The notes under the pieces are model-generated. The model made no database searches. It was not told the DNA's origin and saw only the letters and a list, made by a program, of their open reading frames with translations. A stretch of DNA of 64,000 bases from Halomonas sp. 328 (GTDB lineage Bacteria; Pseudomonadota; Gammaproteobacteria; Pseudomonadales; Halomonadaceae). Location: contig NZ_JADOTW010000020.1 in the NCBI RefSeq assembly GCF_015645095.1, forward strand, positions 1 to 64,000. The letters run 5' to 3'. The first letter of the stretch is position 1; every line of letters begins with the position of its first letter. The translations under genes were made by a program, and so were the position numbers. Shown here piece after piece: positions 7,934 to 17,511 of this stretch.

Positions 7934-10900
7934 TGCACCTCTTCGCCGCCAAGCCCGGGGGCTTCGTCGACGACGAGGGCATCGTCGACCTGCAGCAGAG
8001 TCCCGCCGAGGTCGTCATCCTGTCCGCCGCCGACAGCAGCCTGTCGGCCCTGGCCCAGGCGGTGGAGCGCCTGGACGGGGCGGGCGGCGAGGGCTTTCCC
8101 TCGCTGCGCCTGGCCAACTGGATGAACCTGGTCAAGCCCGCCGCCTATGACCTCTACGAGGATCGGGTGCTGGACGAGGCGCGGCTGGTGATCGTCTCGC
8201 TGCTGGGCGGCAGCGGCTACTGGCGCTACGGCTTCGAGCGCCTGCAGGCCTGGGCGGCCGCCGACAAGCGGCGTCAACTGATCCTGGTGCCGGGCTGCGA
8301 CGCCCCGGACGACGATCTGCTGGCGGCCTCGAGCGTCCCCATCGCCTTGGCCCACCGGGTGTGGCGCTACCTGCGGGAGGGGGGCGTGGACAACGCCGAG
8401 CAGCTGCTGCGCCGTGTCGGTGCGGAATGCCTGGGACTGCCCCTGGCGTGGCAGGAGCCCAAGCCCCTTCCCGCGGCGCTGCTCTATTTTCCCCAAACCG
8501 CTTCTTATCAAGGTTCTGGCCGGGGGGCGCCGCTCACCACCCTGAGTGAGTGGCAAGCAAGCCGCGACCCCGCGCGTCCGGTCTGCCTGCTGCTCTTCTA
8601 TCGCAGCCATCTGCAGGGCGCCAATACCGATGTGCTGGATGGCCTGATCGCGGCGCTCGAGGCCCAGGGCCTGGCGCCCCTGGCGGTGGCGGTGGCCTCC
8701 CTCAAGGAGTCGGCCTGCCTGGCCTTCGTCAATCACCTGATCGAGGAGACCGGCTCGGGCCTGGTGGTCAATACCACCGGCTTCTCCGTCAATCGCCATA
8801 CGGACGATAGCGAGGCCCTCGGCGAGGCGGAGCTCGAACAGGAGCTCGCGGGACTCTTCGTCGGCCGGCCGGTGGTGCTGCAGGCGATCCTGGCCAGCAG
8901 CACCGAAGAGGACTGGCGGGCCGAGGCCGGCGGGCTGCGCAGCCGCGACCTGGCCATGCAGGTGGTGCTGCCGGAGATGGATGGCCGCATCCTGACCCGG
9001 GCGGTGGGCTTCAAGAGCGAGGCCCACTACAGCGAGCGCTGCCAGCTGTCGGTGGTTCGCCACGCCCTGCACCCGGAGCGCGCCGCCTTCGTCGCCCGGC
9101 TGGCGCGGCGCTTCTGCGACCTGCGACACGGGCCGAATCGGGACAAGCGCCTGGCACTGGTGCTGGCCAACTACCCCAACCGCGACGGGCGCATCGGCAA
9201 CGGCGTCGGCCTCGACACCCCGGCCTCGACGGTCGCCATCCTGCGGGCCCTGGCCGGGGCGGGCTATCCGGTGAGCGAGGTGCCGGAGGATGGCGACGCC
9301 CTGATCCGACGGCTGCAGGGCGGCGTCACCAATGCTCGCGAGGCCCTGGACGGGCGCCCCTGCTGGCAGAGCATCGCCGTCGGCGACTACCTGGCCTGGT
9401 TCCGGACCCTGCCGGAGGCCCTTCAGGCGGCGGTGTGGACGCGCTGGGGGCCGCCCGGCGCGGACCCCAAGTGCCGCCAGGGCCGGCTGATGATCGCCGG
9501 GATCCGCCTGGGGGAGACCTTCGTCGGCATCCAGCCGGAGCGCGACATCAGTGAAGGGCCTGGCGCTGACCTCACCAAGAGCTATCACGATAGCGAGCTG
9601 GTGCCGCCCCATAGCTACCTGGCCTTCTATCTCTGGCTGCGCGAGCACTATCGGGTGGACGCGGTGATCCATGTCGGCAAGCACGGCAACCTGGAGTGGC
9701 TGCCGGGCAAGAGCACGGCGCTCAGCGCCGACTGCTGGCCGGAGATCGCCCTGGGGCCGCTGCCGCACTTCTATCCCTTTATCGTCAACGACCCGGGGGA
9801 GGGCGCCCAGGCCAAGCGCCGCAGCCAGGCGGTGATCATCGACCACCTGATGCCGCCGCTGGCCCGCGCCGAGCTCTATGGCGCCATGGCGGAGCTGGAG
9901 GCGCTGACCGACGAGTACTACCAGGCCCTCGGCATGGACCCGCGCCGCGAGGCCCTGCTGCGCGAGCGGATCCTGGCCCATCTGCGCGACACCGGGATCG
10001 ACCGGGAGCTGGCCCAGGGCGGGGATGGCACCGAGGGCGACACGGATAACGAGCGCCTGCTTAACGAGCTGGATACCTACCTGTGCGATATCAAGGAGGC
10101 GCAGATTCGCCACGGCCTCCACGTGCTGGGCAGCCTGCCGCCCCGGGACAAGCGGGCCGGGACCCTGGTCGCCATCCTGCGGCTCCCGAGAGGCGAGTCG
10201 CCGGCCCAGCGCGGCCTGCTGCACAACCTGGCCGCCGACCTGGGGCTGCCGCCGGAGTTCGACCCCCTGGCGGCCGGGGCCGAGCCCTGGCACGGGCCGC
10301 GGCCAGCGGCGCTGGCCGCGCTCGACGATTCCCCCTGGCGCAGCGCCGCCGATACCCGCGAACGCCTGGAGCTGCTGGCCCATCGGCTGGTGGAGGCGCA
10401 CATCCTGGAGGAGGGCTGCCTGGCGACCCTGGCCCGCGACTACCCGGCCACCGCCGAGCAGTGCCGCCATGCCCGGGAGCGGCTCTGGGCCGATATGCAA
10501 CGCGGCGCCGAGATGGAGCTGCAGTCGCTGCTGGATGGCCTCGAGGGGCGCTTCGTGCCCCCCGGGCCAAGCGGCGCCCCCAGCCGCGGGCGCCTGGACG
10601 TGCTGCCCACCGGGCGCAACTTCTTCGGCGTCGACAACCGGGCGATTCCGTCCCCCGCCGCCTGGTCCCTGGGGGAGGCCTCGGCCCAGGCGTTCGTCGA
10701 GCGCTACCTGCAGGATCACGGTGACTACCCGCGCCGCCTGGGCCTGTCGATCTGGGGCACCGCCACCATGCGCACCGGCGGCGACGATATCGCCCAGGCC
10801 TTCGCCCTGATGGGGGTGCGGCCGGTCTGGTCGCTGGGCTCCCGGCGGGTGATCGATATCGAGGTGATTCCCGCCATGCTGCTGCAGCGGCCCCGGGTGG

Positions 10901-11820
10901 ACGTCACCCTGCGGGTCTCCGGCTTCTTCCGCGACGCCTTCGCCAATGTGATCCGCCTCTTCGACCGGGCGGTGCGGGCGGTGGCCGAGTACCAGGAGCC
11001 GGGGGACTCCAACACCATTCGCACGGCGGTCCGGGCGCGCCGGGACGAGCTCGAGGCCCAGGGGCTCTCACCCGAGGCGGCGGCCCGGGAGGCCGGCTAC
11101 CGGGTCTTCGGCAGCAAGCCCGGCGAGTACGGCGCCGGCCTGAACCGGCTCCTCGACAGCCGCGCCTGGGAGGACGCCGACGACCTGGCCGAGGCCTACC
11201 TGGGGGCCGGGGCCTTCGCCTACGGCCAGTTCCCGGAGTCCGGCGTCGCCGCCCGGGCCGCCTTCGAGCACCAGCTCGAGGGGCTGGAGGCGGTGATGCA
11301 CAACCAGGACAACCGCGAGCACGATATCCTCGACTCCAACGCCTACTACGCCTTCCAGGGCGGCATGGCCAACGCCAGCCGGGCGCTGGCCGGCCAGGCC
11401 CCGGCCATCTACCACGCCGATCACGCCGACCCGGCGCGGCCGCGGATGCGCACCCTTGAGCAGGAGCTGGCCCGGGTGATCCGCTCCCGGGTGCTCAATC
11501 CCAAGTGGATCGAGGCGATGCGCGAGCACGGCTACAAGGGCGCCGCCGAGATGGCGGCGACGGTGGACTACCTGTTCGCCTACGACGCCACCACCGACCT
11601 GGTGGCCGACTACCAGTACGCCCAGGTCACCGAGGCGCTGGTGCTGGACCCGCGTAACCAGGCGTTCCTGCGTGAGCATAACCCCTCGGCCCTGGAGGAG
11701 ATGGCGGAGCGGCTGCTGGAGGCCGCGCAGCGCGACCTGTGGCGGGAGCCCGGCGAGCAGGGCGAGGCGCTGCAGGACCTGCTGCTGGAGATCGACGAGA
11801 GCCGGGAGCTGGCGCCCTGA
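7933..11820 (+). CDS. cobN: Cobaltochelatase subunit CobN
   Basis: A 1295-residue protein of normal CobN/BchH length, the large subunit that binds hydrogenobyrinic acid a,c-diamide and cobalt. Recognisable blocks include HVGKHGNLEWLPGKS with catalytic-region histidines (about residue 580), the GDYPRRLGLSIWGTATMRTGGDD segment (about 930) and ENKDNREHDILDSN-like sequence near 1130. It sits directly behind cobW and in the same operon as the ChlI/ChlD fusion, which probably replaces CobS and CobT. Its stop shares one base with the cobG start. Confidence 0.95.
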   Translation: MHLFAAKPGGFVDDEGIVDLQQSPAEVVILSAADSSLSALAQAVERLDGAGGEGFPSLRLANWMNLVKPAAYDLYEDRVLDEARLVIVSLLGGSGYWRYGFERLQAWAAADKRRQLILVPGCDAPDDDLLAASSVPIALAHRVWRYLREGGVDNAEQLLRRVGAECLGLPLAWQEPKPLPAALLYFPQTASYQGSGRGAPLTTLSEWQASRDPARPVCLLLFYRSHLQGANTDVLDGLIAALEAQGLAPLAVAVASLKESACLAFVNHLIEETGSGLVVNTTGFSVNRHTDDSEALGEAELEQELAGLFVGRPVVLQAILASSTEEDWRAEAGGLRSRDLAMQVVLPEMDGRILTRAVGFKSEAHYSERCQLSVVRHALHPERAAFVARLARRFCDLRHGPNRDKRLALVLANYPNRDGRIGNGVGLDTPASTVAILRALAGAGYPVSEVPEDGDALIRRLQGGVTNAREALDGRPCWQSIAVGDYLAWFRTLPEALQAAVWTRWGPPGADPKCRQGRLMIAGIRLGETFVGIQPERDISEGPGADLTKSYHDSELVPPHSYLAFYLWLREHYRVDAVIHVGKHGNLEWLPGKSTALSADCWPEIALGPLPHFYPFIVNDPGEGAQAKRRSQAVIIDHLMPPLARAELYGAMAELEALTDEYYQALGMDPRREALLRERILAHLRDTGIDRELAQGGDGTEGDTDNERLLNELDTYLCDIKEAQIRHGLHVLGSLPPRDKRAGTLVAILRLPRGESPAQRGLLHNLAADLGLPPEFDPLAAGAEPWHGPRPAALAALDDSPWRSAADTRERLELLAHRLVEAHILEEGCLATLARDYPATAEQCRHARERLWADMQRGAEMELQSLLDGLEGRFVPPGPSGAPSRGRLDVLPTGRNFFGVDNRAIPSPAAWSLGEASAQAFVERYLQDHGDYPRRLGLSIWGTATMRTGGDDIAQAFALMGVRPVWSLGSRRVIDIEVIPAMLLQRPRVDVTLRVSGFFRDAFANVIRLFDRAVRAVAEYQEPGDSNTIRTAVRARRDELEAQGLSPEAAAREAGYRVFGSKPGEYGAGLNRLLDSRAWEDADDLAEAYLGAGAFAYGQFPESGVAARAAFEHQLEGLEAVMHNQDNREHDILDSNAYYAFQGGMANASRALAGQAPAIYHADHADPARPRMRTLEQELARVIRSRVLNPKWIEAMREHGYKGAAEMAATVDYLFAYDATTDLVADYQYAQVTEALVLDPRNQAFLREHNPSALEEMAERLLEAAQRDLWREPGEQGEALQDLLLEIDESRELAP

Positions 11821-13040
11821 TGGTGGATCAGCGGGATACGGTGGCCAAGGCGAATCAGCCACGTATTAAAGGCTGGTGCCCCGGGGCCTGGCACCCCATG
11901 GCCAGCGGCGATGGGCTGCTGGTGCGGGTGCGGCCGCGGTTCGGCCGGCTGACCCGGGACCAGCTGCTGGCGCTATGCGAAGCGGCGGAGACCTACGGCA
12001 GTGGCCTGATCGAGCTGACCAGTCGCGCCAACCTGCAGCTGCGCGGCGTCTCCGAGGCCGCCTGGCCCGGGCTGATGGAGGCCCTCGTCGAGCACGGCCT
12101 GGTCGAGGCGGACCCCGCGGCCGAGCGCCGTCCCCAACTGCTGCTGGCCCCCGACTGGCGGGCCGGCGACGCCACCCATGAGGTGGCGCGCCTGCTGGAG
12201 GCCCGGCTTAGTGAGCTGCCGGCGCTGCCGGCCAAGTGGGGCCTGGCCATCGACGCCGGGGCGGCGCCACTGCTGGGCGAGGCTTCGGCGGACCTGCGTA
12301 TCGAGCGGGCGGCGGTGGGGGGCCTGCTCGTTCGTGCAGAGGGCCGCGCCCGGGGCACCCCGGTGGACTCTCCCGCTGCCGCCGTCGAGCTGCTGATTCG
12401 GCTGGCCCACTGGTTCGTCGCCAGCGGCGGCCGCGACGCCGGGCGGATGCGCCGGCACGAGGCGCCGCTGCCGCCCTGGGCGCCGGCATCCACGCCGCCG
12501 GCTTCTACATTGCCAATCAGGGCCGGCAAGCCCATGGCGCTGGGGCGGCATCCGAGGGGGCGAGTCCTTGGCCTGCCCTTCGGCCGGGCGGAGGCCTCAG
12601 TGCTGCGGGCTGCGGTCGGCTCCGAGGCGCTTACCGCCGTGCGGGTCACCCCCTGGCGGCGCCTGCTGATCGAGGGGGTTCCCACGGAGGAGACTTTCCA
12701 GAAACAGGTGCCGCCGGGGCTAGTGGAGAGCGAGGGCGATCCGCGCCTGGCCATGCAGGCCTGCCCCGGGGCCCCCCACTGCGAGCAGGCCAGCGTGGCG
12801 ACCCTGGGCCTGGCGCGGGCGCTGGCCGAACGCCGGCTTATCGCGGGCTCCGTGCATCTCTCCGGTTGCGCCAAGGGCTGCGCCTGCCGGCAACCGACCG
12901 ACCTCTGCCTGACCGGGCGGGACGGGCGCTATGACCTGATCATCGGCGGTCGCGCCGATGGCACGCCGGCCGCCACCGGCCTCAGTGAATCCGATGTGAT
13001 CGAATACCTAGAGAAGAATCGCGATGCCTTACGTCTATGA
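11820..13040 (+). CDS. cobG: Precorrin-3B synthase CobG
   Basis: A 406-residue sulfite/nitrite-reductase-like iron-sulfur monooxygenase that hydroxylates precorrin-3A to precorrin-3B, the oxygen-dependent step that defines the aerobic B12 pathway. Cysteines for the 4Fe-4S cluster are visible as CPGAPHC (about 314-320) and CAKGC (about 349-353). The start chosen is ATG 11820, one base into the cobN stop; the frame is open upstream but reads antisense to nothing useful and through cobN. It overlaps cobH by 17 nt. Confidence 0.93.
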   Translation: MVDQRDTVAKANQPRIKGWCPGAWHPMASGDGLLVRVRPRFGRLTRDQLLALCEAAETYGSGLIELTSRANLQLRGVSEAAWPGLMEALVEHGLVEADPAAERRPQLLLAPDWRAGDATHEVARLLEARLSELPALPAKWGLAIDAGAAPLLGEASADLRIERAAVGGLLVRAEGRARGTPVDSPAAAVELLIRLAHWFVASGGRDAGRMRRHEAPLPPWAPASTPPASTLPIRAGKPMALGRHPRGRVLGLPFGRAEASVLRAAVGSEALTAVRVTPWRRLLIEGVPTEETFQKQVPPGLVESEGDPRLAMQACPGAPHCEQASVATLGLARALAERRLIAGSVHLSGCAKGCACRQPTDLCLTGRDGRYDLIIGGRADGTPAATGLSESDVIEYLEKNRDALRL

Positions 13041-13653
13041 AACGGACGGCCCGGCCATCTACCGGGAGTCCTTTGCCACGATCCGGCGCGAGGCCGAATT
13101 GGCGCGCTTCGCGCCGGAGGAGGAGCCGGTGGCCGTGCGCATGATCCATGCCGCCGGCCTGGTGGAGCTGGCCCCCTACATTCATTTCCGTGGCGATGCG
13201 GTGAACCGGGCCCGGGCGGCGCTGGAGGCGGGGGCGCCGATCCTCTGTGACGCGCGCATGGTCGCCGAGGGCATCACCCGCACGCGCCTGCCGGCGGACA
13301 ACGCCATCCTCTGCACCCTGCACGACGCGCGGGTGCCCGACCTGGCCTGGGAACTGGGCAACACCCGCTCGGCGGCGGCGCTGGAGCTGTGGCGCCCCCA
13401 ACTGGACGGCGCGGTGGTGGCCATCGGCAATGCGCCGACGGCCCTGTTCCACCTGCTGAATATGCTGGAAGACCCGGCGTGCCCGCGGCCGGCGGCGATC
13501 ATTGGCTGCCCGGTGGGCTTCGTGGGCGCCGCCGAATCCAAGCAGGCCCTGTGGGAGAGCGCCGCGGCGCCCTGCGTGGTCGTCGAGGGGCGCCTCGGCG
13601 GCAGCGCGGTGACGGTGGCCGCCCTCAACGCCATGGCGGATCGCCGCGAATGA
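13024..13653 (+). CDS. cobH: Precorrin-8X methylmutase
   Basis: A 209-residue enzyme that moves the C11 methyl to C12, yielding hydrogenobyrinic acid. The expected catalytic histidine is in RMIHAAGLVE (about His42), and GNAPTALFHL and GCPVGFVGAAESK are conserved active-site blocks. It is in the usual gene order cobG-H-I-J. It overlaps cobG by 17 nt and cobI by 4 nt (ATGA), implying coupled translation. Confidence 0.95.
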   Translation: MPYVYETDGPAIYRESFATIRREAELARFAPEEEPVAVRMIHAAGLVELAPYIHFRGDAVNRARAALEAGAPILCDARMVAEGITRTRLPADNAILCTLHDARVPDLAWELGNTRSAAALELWRPQLDGAVVAIGNAPTALFHLLNMLEDPACPRPAAIIGCPVGFVGAAESKQALWESAAAPCVVVEGRLGGSAVTVAALNAMADRRE

Positions 13654-14390
13654 GCCTCGCCACCATGACACCGGGCACCATCCACGGCGTCGGCCTGGGC
13701 CCCGGCAGCCAGGACCTGATGAGCGTGCGCGCCGACCGGCTGATCCGCGGGGCCTCCCATGTCGCCTACTTCCGCAAGCAGGGCCGCCGCGGCCATGCCC
13801 GCAGCATCGTCGAGGGCCTGCTGGCGCGGGACGTGATCGAGCTGCCCATGGAGTACCCGGTCACCACCGAGATCCCCTTCGACGACCCCCGCTACAACGC
13901 GCTGCTGGCGGCCTTCTACGACAAGCAGGTCGCGCAGCTCACTGAGATCGCCGAAGCGGGCCAGGACGTGGTGGTGCTCTGCGAGGGCGACCCCTTCTTC
14001 TACGGCTCCTTTATGCACCTCTATACGCGCCTCGAGGGGCGGGTGCCGGTGGCGGTGGTGCCGGGCATCACCGGCATGTCCGCCGCCTGGACCGCCACCG
14101 GGCGGCCGGTGACCTGGGGCGACGACGTCCTCACCGTGCTGATGGGCACCCTGCCGGAGGAGGCCCTGGTCGAGCGTATCGCCCGCACCGACGCCCTGGT
14201 GGTGATGAAGATCGGCCGCAACCTGGACAAGCTGCGCCGGGCCCTGGTCCGGGCCGGCCGCGACGACGAGGCCTGGCTGATCGAATACGCCGCCATGCCC
14301 CAGGAGCGCATCCGGCCGTTTCGCGAGGTCGGCGACAGCGTGCCCTACTTCTCCATCCTGGTGATCCACGGCAACGGGAGGCGGCCATGA
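13650..14390 (+). CDS. cobI: Precorrin-2 C20-methyltransferase
   Basis: A 246-residue SAM-dependent class III methyltransferase acting on precorrin-2 to give precorrin-3A. It has the N-terminal HGVGLGPGSQDLMSVRA loop, CEGDPFFYGSFMHL and VPGITGMSAAWT, all typical of CobI/CbiL. The start is ATG 13650 overlapping the cobH stop; the open frame before it lies inside cobH. It overlaps cobJ by 4 nt. Confidence 0.95.
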   Translation: MSLATMTPGTIHGVGLGPGSQDLMSVRADRLIRGASHVAYFRKQGRRGHARSIVEGLLARDVIELPMEYPVTTEIPFDDPRYNALLAAFYDKQVAQLTEIAEAGQDVVVLCEGDPFFYGSFMHLYTRLEGRVPVAVVPGITGMSAAWTATGRPVTWGDDVLTVLMGTLPEEALVERIARTDALVVMKIGRNLDKLRRALVRAGRDDEAWLIEYAAMPQERIRPFREVGDSVPYFSILVIHGNGRRP

Positions 14391-15199
14391 ACGAGACGGC
14401 AAGCGGCGGCTGGCTCAGGGTGGTCGGCCTGGGGCCGGGCAGTGAGGCGCTAATTACCCCCGAGGTCTCCGCCGCCCTGGCCGAGGCCACCGATGTGGTG
14501 GGCTATGTGCCCTACGTGGAACGGGTGGCGCCGCGGCCGGGGCTGGTGCGCCACGGCTCGGACAACCGCGAGGAGATCCGCCGGGCGGAGGCGGCCCTGC
14601 GCCTGGCCGCCGCGGGTCACCGGGTGGTGGTGGTCTCCTCGGGGGACCCGGGGGTCTTCGCCATGGCCGCGGCGCTCTTCGAGGCGCTGGAGGCGGGCGA
14701 GCCCGAGTGGCGCGCCCTGGATATCCAGGTGCTGCCGGGCATCTCCGCCATGCTGGCCGCCAGCGCCCGGCTGGGGGCGCCCCTGGGCCACGACTTCTGC
14801 TGCATCAACCTCTCCGACAACCTCAAGCCCCGGGCGCTGATCGAGCGCCGCCTGCGCCTGGCCGCCGAGGCCGACTTCGCCATGGCCTTCTACAACCCCC
14901 GCTCCAGGGCGCGCCCGGAGGGCTTCGAGCGTGCCCTGGAGGTGCTGCGCGAGGCCTGCGGGCCGGAGCGTCTGATCATGTTCGCCCGGGCCGTGGCCAC
15001 GCCGGAGGAGTCCCTACGGGTCACCACCCTCGGCGAGGCCAGGGCGGAGATGGCCGATATGCGCACCCTGGTGCTGGTGGGCTCCAGCCAGACGCGGCTG
15101 ATCCCGCGCCTGACCCCGCATCAGGGCCTGCCCTGGGTCTATACCCCGCGGTCGGCCTTGGGGGCTGGCTCAGGGTCTGGTTCAGGGGCCGACTCGTGA
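14387..15199 (+). CDS. cobJ: Precorrin-3B C17-methyltransferase
   Basis: A 270-residue class III methyltransferase that ring-contracts precorrin-3B to precorrin-4. Family motifs are VVGLGPGSEALITPE, SSGDPGVFAMA, LPGISAMLAAS and FYNPRSRARP. The last ~12 residues are a Gly/Ser repeat encoded where the gene overlaps the 3' end of the convergent cobK by 61 bp, so the tail may be dispensable. Confidence 0.95.
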   Translation: MNETASGGWLRVVGLGPGSEALITPEVSAALAEATDVVGYVPYVERVAPRPGLVRHGSDNREEIRRAEAALRLAAAGHRVVVVSSGDPGVFAMAAALFEALEAGEPEWRALDIQVLPGISAMLAASARLGAPLGHDFCCINLSDNLKPRALIERRLRLAAEADFAMAFYNPRSRARPEGFERALEVLREACGPERLIMFARAVATPEESLRVTTLGEARAEMADMRTLVLVGSSQTRLIPRLTPHQGLPWVYTPRSALGAGSGSGSGADS

Positions 15200-15921
15200 G
15201 CGAGGCAGGCCAGCACATCTTCGACCGAGTGCACCTCATAACGGGAAGGCAGCGCCGGCCGCTCGATCATCACCACCGGCAGGCCCAGCTCGCGGGCGGC
15301 GCTGAGCTTGGCCACCGCACCGCCTCCCCCGGCGTTCTTGCAGACGATGCGCTGGATGCCGTGCTCCCGCAGCAGGGCCCGATCGCCCGCCAGGGTAAAG
15401 GGGCCGCGGTCCAGGATCACCCGGTGATGGGGCAGGGGCGGCGGCGCCTCGGGGGCATCGACCAGGCGCAGCAGGTAGTGGTGCCGGGGTTGGGCCGCGA
15501 AGGCGGCCAGGTGCTGGCGCCCGATGGCCAGCAGGATCCGCTCGGGCGGGCCGGCAAGCGCCGCCACCGCCGCCTCGATATCGGCGACGCGGGTCCAGCG
15601 ATCGCCGGCCTGGGGCACCCAGGGCGGGCGGGTCAGGGCAATCAGGCGGACGCCAGCATGGTGCGCCGCCGCCACGGCGTTCTGGCTCATCCGCTCGGCG
15701 AAGGGGTGGGTGGCGTCGACCAGGTGGGTGATGCCGTGCTCCGCGAGGAAGTCGGCCAGGCCCGCCACCCCGCCGAAGCCGCCGACCCGGGTGGGCAGCG
15801 GCTGCGGCTTGGGGGTGGCCACCCGGCCGGCATAGCTGAACAGGGCAGGAACCTGGCGCTCGGCCAGGGCGCCGGCCAGGGCACTGGCTTCCGTGGTGCC
15901 CCCTAGAATCAGGATTTTCAT
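15139..15921 (-). CDS. cobK: Precorrin-6A reductase, antisense within the cob operon
   Basis: A 260-residue NAD(P)H-dependent reductase making precorrin-6B. It shows the nucleotide-binding start ILILGGTTEASALA, then VDATHPFAERMS and VCKNAGGGGAVAKL, which are CobK/CbiJ hallmarks. Unlike its neighbours it is on the minus strand. Its 3' end overlaps cobJ by 61 bp, and its start codon abuts that of cobL in the palindrome CATATG with no gap. It needs its own promoter inside cobL, or a position-dependent one not seen. Confidence 0.93.
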   Translation of the reverse strand: MKILILGGTTEASALAGALAERQVPALFSYAGRVATPKPQPLPTRVGGFGGVAGLADFLAEHGITHLVDATHPFAERMSQNAVAAAHHAGVRLIALTRPPWVPQAGDRWTRVADIEAAVAALAGPPERILLAIGRQHLAAFAAQPRHHYLLRLVDAPEAPPPLPHHRVILDRGPFTLAGDRALLREHGIQRIVCKNAGGGGAVAKLSAARELGLPVVMIERPALPSRYEVHSVEDVLACLAHESAPEPDPEPAPKADRGV

Positions 15922-17145
15922 ATGACGGACCTAGACGACGCTCCCTGGCTGACGCTGCTTGGCTGGGGGGAAGGTGGCACAGAAGGGCTGACCGCGGCAA
16001 GCCGCAGCGCCTTGGAGGACGCCGAGCTGGTGTTCGGCGCGCGGCGCCATCTGCGCCGCTTGCCGCCGCTGGCGGCCGAGGTGCGCGAATGGCCGGTGCC
16101 CTTCGCCGACGGCATCCCCCAGCTGCTGGCCGAGCGCGGCCGCCGGGTGGTGATGCTGGTCTCCGGCGACCCCTTCTGGTTCGGGGCGGGCACCAGCCTG
16201 GCGCGTCATCTGCCCGCCGACGAGTGGCGGGCCCTGCCGGTGCCCTCCATCTTCGGCCTGGCGGCGTCCCGCCTGGGCTGGCCGCTGGAGGCCTGCACCT
16301 GCCTGGGCCTGCATGCCAAGCCGCTGACGCGGATCCGCCCCCATCTGCACCTCGGCCGACGCCTGCTGGTGCTGGTACGGGACGGCGACGCCGTGAGCGA
16401 GCTGGCCGGCTGGCTGGTGCGCTTCGGTTTCGGCGCCACCCGGCTGCATCTGCTGGAGGCCCTGGGCGGCGGCGAGGAGCGCATCCGCAGCGTGCGGGCC
16501 GATGCCACCCTGCCGGACGATATCGCCCACCCGGTGGCGGTGGGCCTGGAAGTGGCCGGCGAGGGGCCGGCCCTGCCGCTGACGCCGGGCCTGCCGGACG
16601 AATGGTTCGACCACGATGGCCAGATCACCAAGCAAGCCGTGCGCGCCCTGACCCTGGCTGCCCTGGCCCCCCGGGCGGGGGAGCGGCTCTGGGATCTCGG
16701 CACCGGCTCGGGCTCTATCGCCATCGAATGGTTGCTGGCCCACCCGGACAACCGCGCCCTGGGCGTCGAGCGCGACGCCGGGCGGGCGGCCCGGGCGCGC
16801 CGCAATGCCCATGCCCTCGGCGTCGACTGGCTGGAGGTGGTGGAGGGCGATGCACTGGCGATGCTGGAGGAAGGCGCCCTGGCCGAGGCCCCACCACCCG
16901 AGGCGGTCTTTATCGGCGGCGGGCTGTCCCAGGCCCTGCTGGAGGCGCTGTGGCGGCGATTGCCGGCCGGCGTGCGGATCGTGGCCAATGCGGTGACCCT
17001 GGAATCCGAGGCCCTGCTGACCGAGTGGCAGCGGCGGGCCGGCGGCGAGCTGCTGCGCCTGGAGCTGGCCAGTGCCGCGCCCCTCGGCACCCGGCGGGGC
17101 TGGAAGGCCAGCTACCCCATCGTGCAGTGGCGGGTCAGTCGATGA
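15922..17145 (+). CDS. cobL: Precorrin-6Y C5,15-methyltransferase (decarboxylating), CbiE-CbiT fusion
   Basis: A 407-residue bifunctional enzyme converting precorrin-6B to precorrin-8X. The N-terminal half (about 1-200) is a CbiE-type methyltransferase with LVSGDPFWFGAG. The C-terminal half (about 215-405) is a CbiT-type Rossmann methyltransferase with WDLGTGSGSIAIEW (about 255-268) for C15 methylation and decarboxylation. ATG 15922 directly touches the divergent cobK start; an AGGA about 7 nt upstream is inside cobK. Its stop overlaps cobE as ATGA. Confidence 0.93.
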   Translation: MTDLDDAPWLTLLGWGEGGTEGLTAASRSALEDAELVFGARRHLRRLPPLAAEVREWPVPFADGIPQLLAERGRRVVMLVSGDPFWFGAGTSLARHLPADEWRALPVPSIFGLAASRLGWPLEACTCLGLHAKPLTRIRPHLHLGRRLLVLVRDGDAVSELAGWLVRFGFGATRLHLLEALGGGEERIRSVRADATLPDDIAHPVAVGLEVAGEGPALPLTPGLPDEWFDHDGQITKQAVRALTLAALAPRAGERLWDLGTGSGSIAIEWLLAHPDNRALGVERDAGRAARARRNAHALGVDWLEVVEGDALAMLEEGALAEAPPPEAVFIGGGLSQALLEALWRRLPAGVRIVANAVTLESEALLTEWQRRAGGELLRLELASAAPLGTRRGWKASYPIVQWRVSR

Positions 17146-17498
17146 GGGTGGCGGGCTTCGGCTTTCGCCGCGGCGCCGGCCTGGCCTCGCTGGATAACGC
17201 CCTGGACCGGCTGTGCCGGCGCTATGGCCCGGTCGACCGGCTGGCCGCGGTGCAGTCGATGCTACCGCTGGTCCAGGCACTGGGGGAACGACACGGCATC
17301 CCGGTAATGGGAGTGGCGGAGGGTGACTTGCCCCGGGCGGCCACCCTGACCCGTTCCCCGCATAGCCTGGCGGCCCGGGGCACCGGCAGCGTCGCCGAGG
17401 CGGTGGCCCTGCTGGCGGCGGGACCCGGGGCGACCCTGCTCGGCCCCCGACTGATCTCGACGGACCGCCAAGCCACCGCGGCCCTGGCAACAGGGTAG
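17142..17498 (+). CDS. cobE: CobE, small cobalamin biosynthesis protein (CbiG C-terminal type)
   Basis: A 118-residue protein matching the CbiG C-terminal/CobE fold, with the start VAGFGFRRGAGLASLDNAL and RGTGSVAEAVALLAAG. CobE is needed for aerobic corrin synthesis, but its exact role is unsettled, possibly as carrier or partner of the methyltransferases. The open frame extends far upstream inside cobL; ATG 17142 overlapping the cobL stop by 4 nt is the natural start. Confidence 0.88.
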   Translation: MRVAGFGFRRGAGLASLDNALDRLCRRYGPVDRLAAVQSMLPLVQALGERHGIPVMGVAEGDLPRAATLTRSPHSLAARGTGSVAEAVALLAAGPGATLLGPRLISTDRQATAALATG

Positions 17499-17511
17499 AC
17501 CCCCGATCCGC

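Noticed and set aside
7807-10719. A 970-codon frame opposite cobN
   Set aside because: It is antisense to the recognised cobN, with repetitive Arg/Gly/Gln-rich sequence and no domain.
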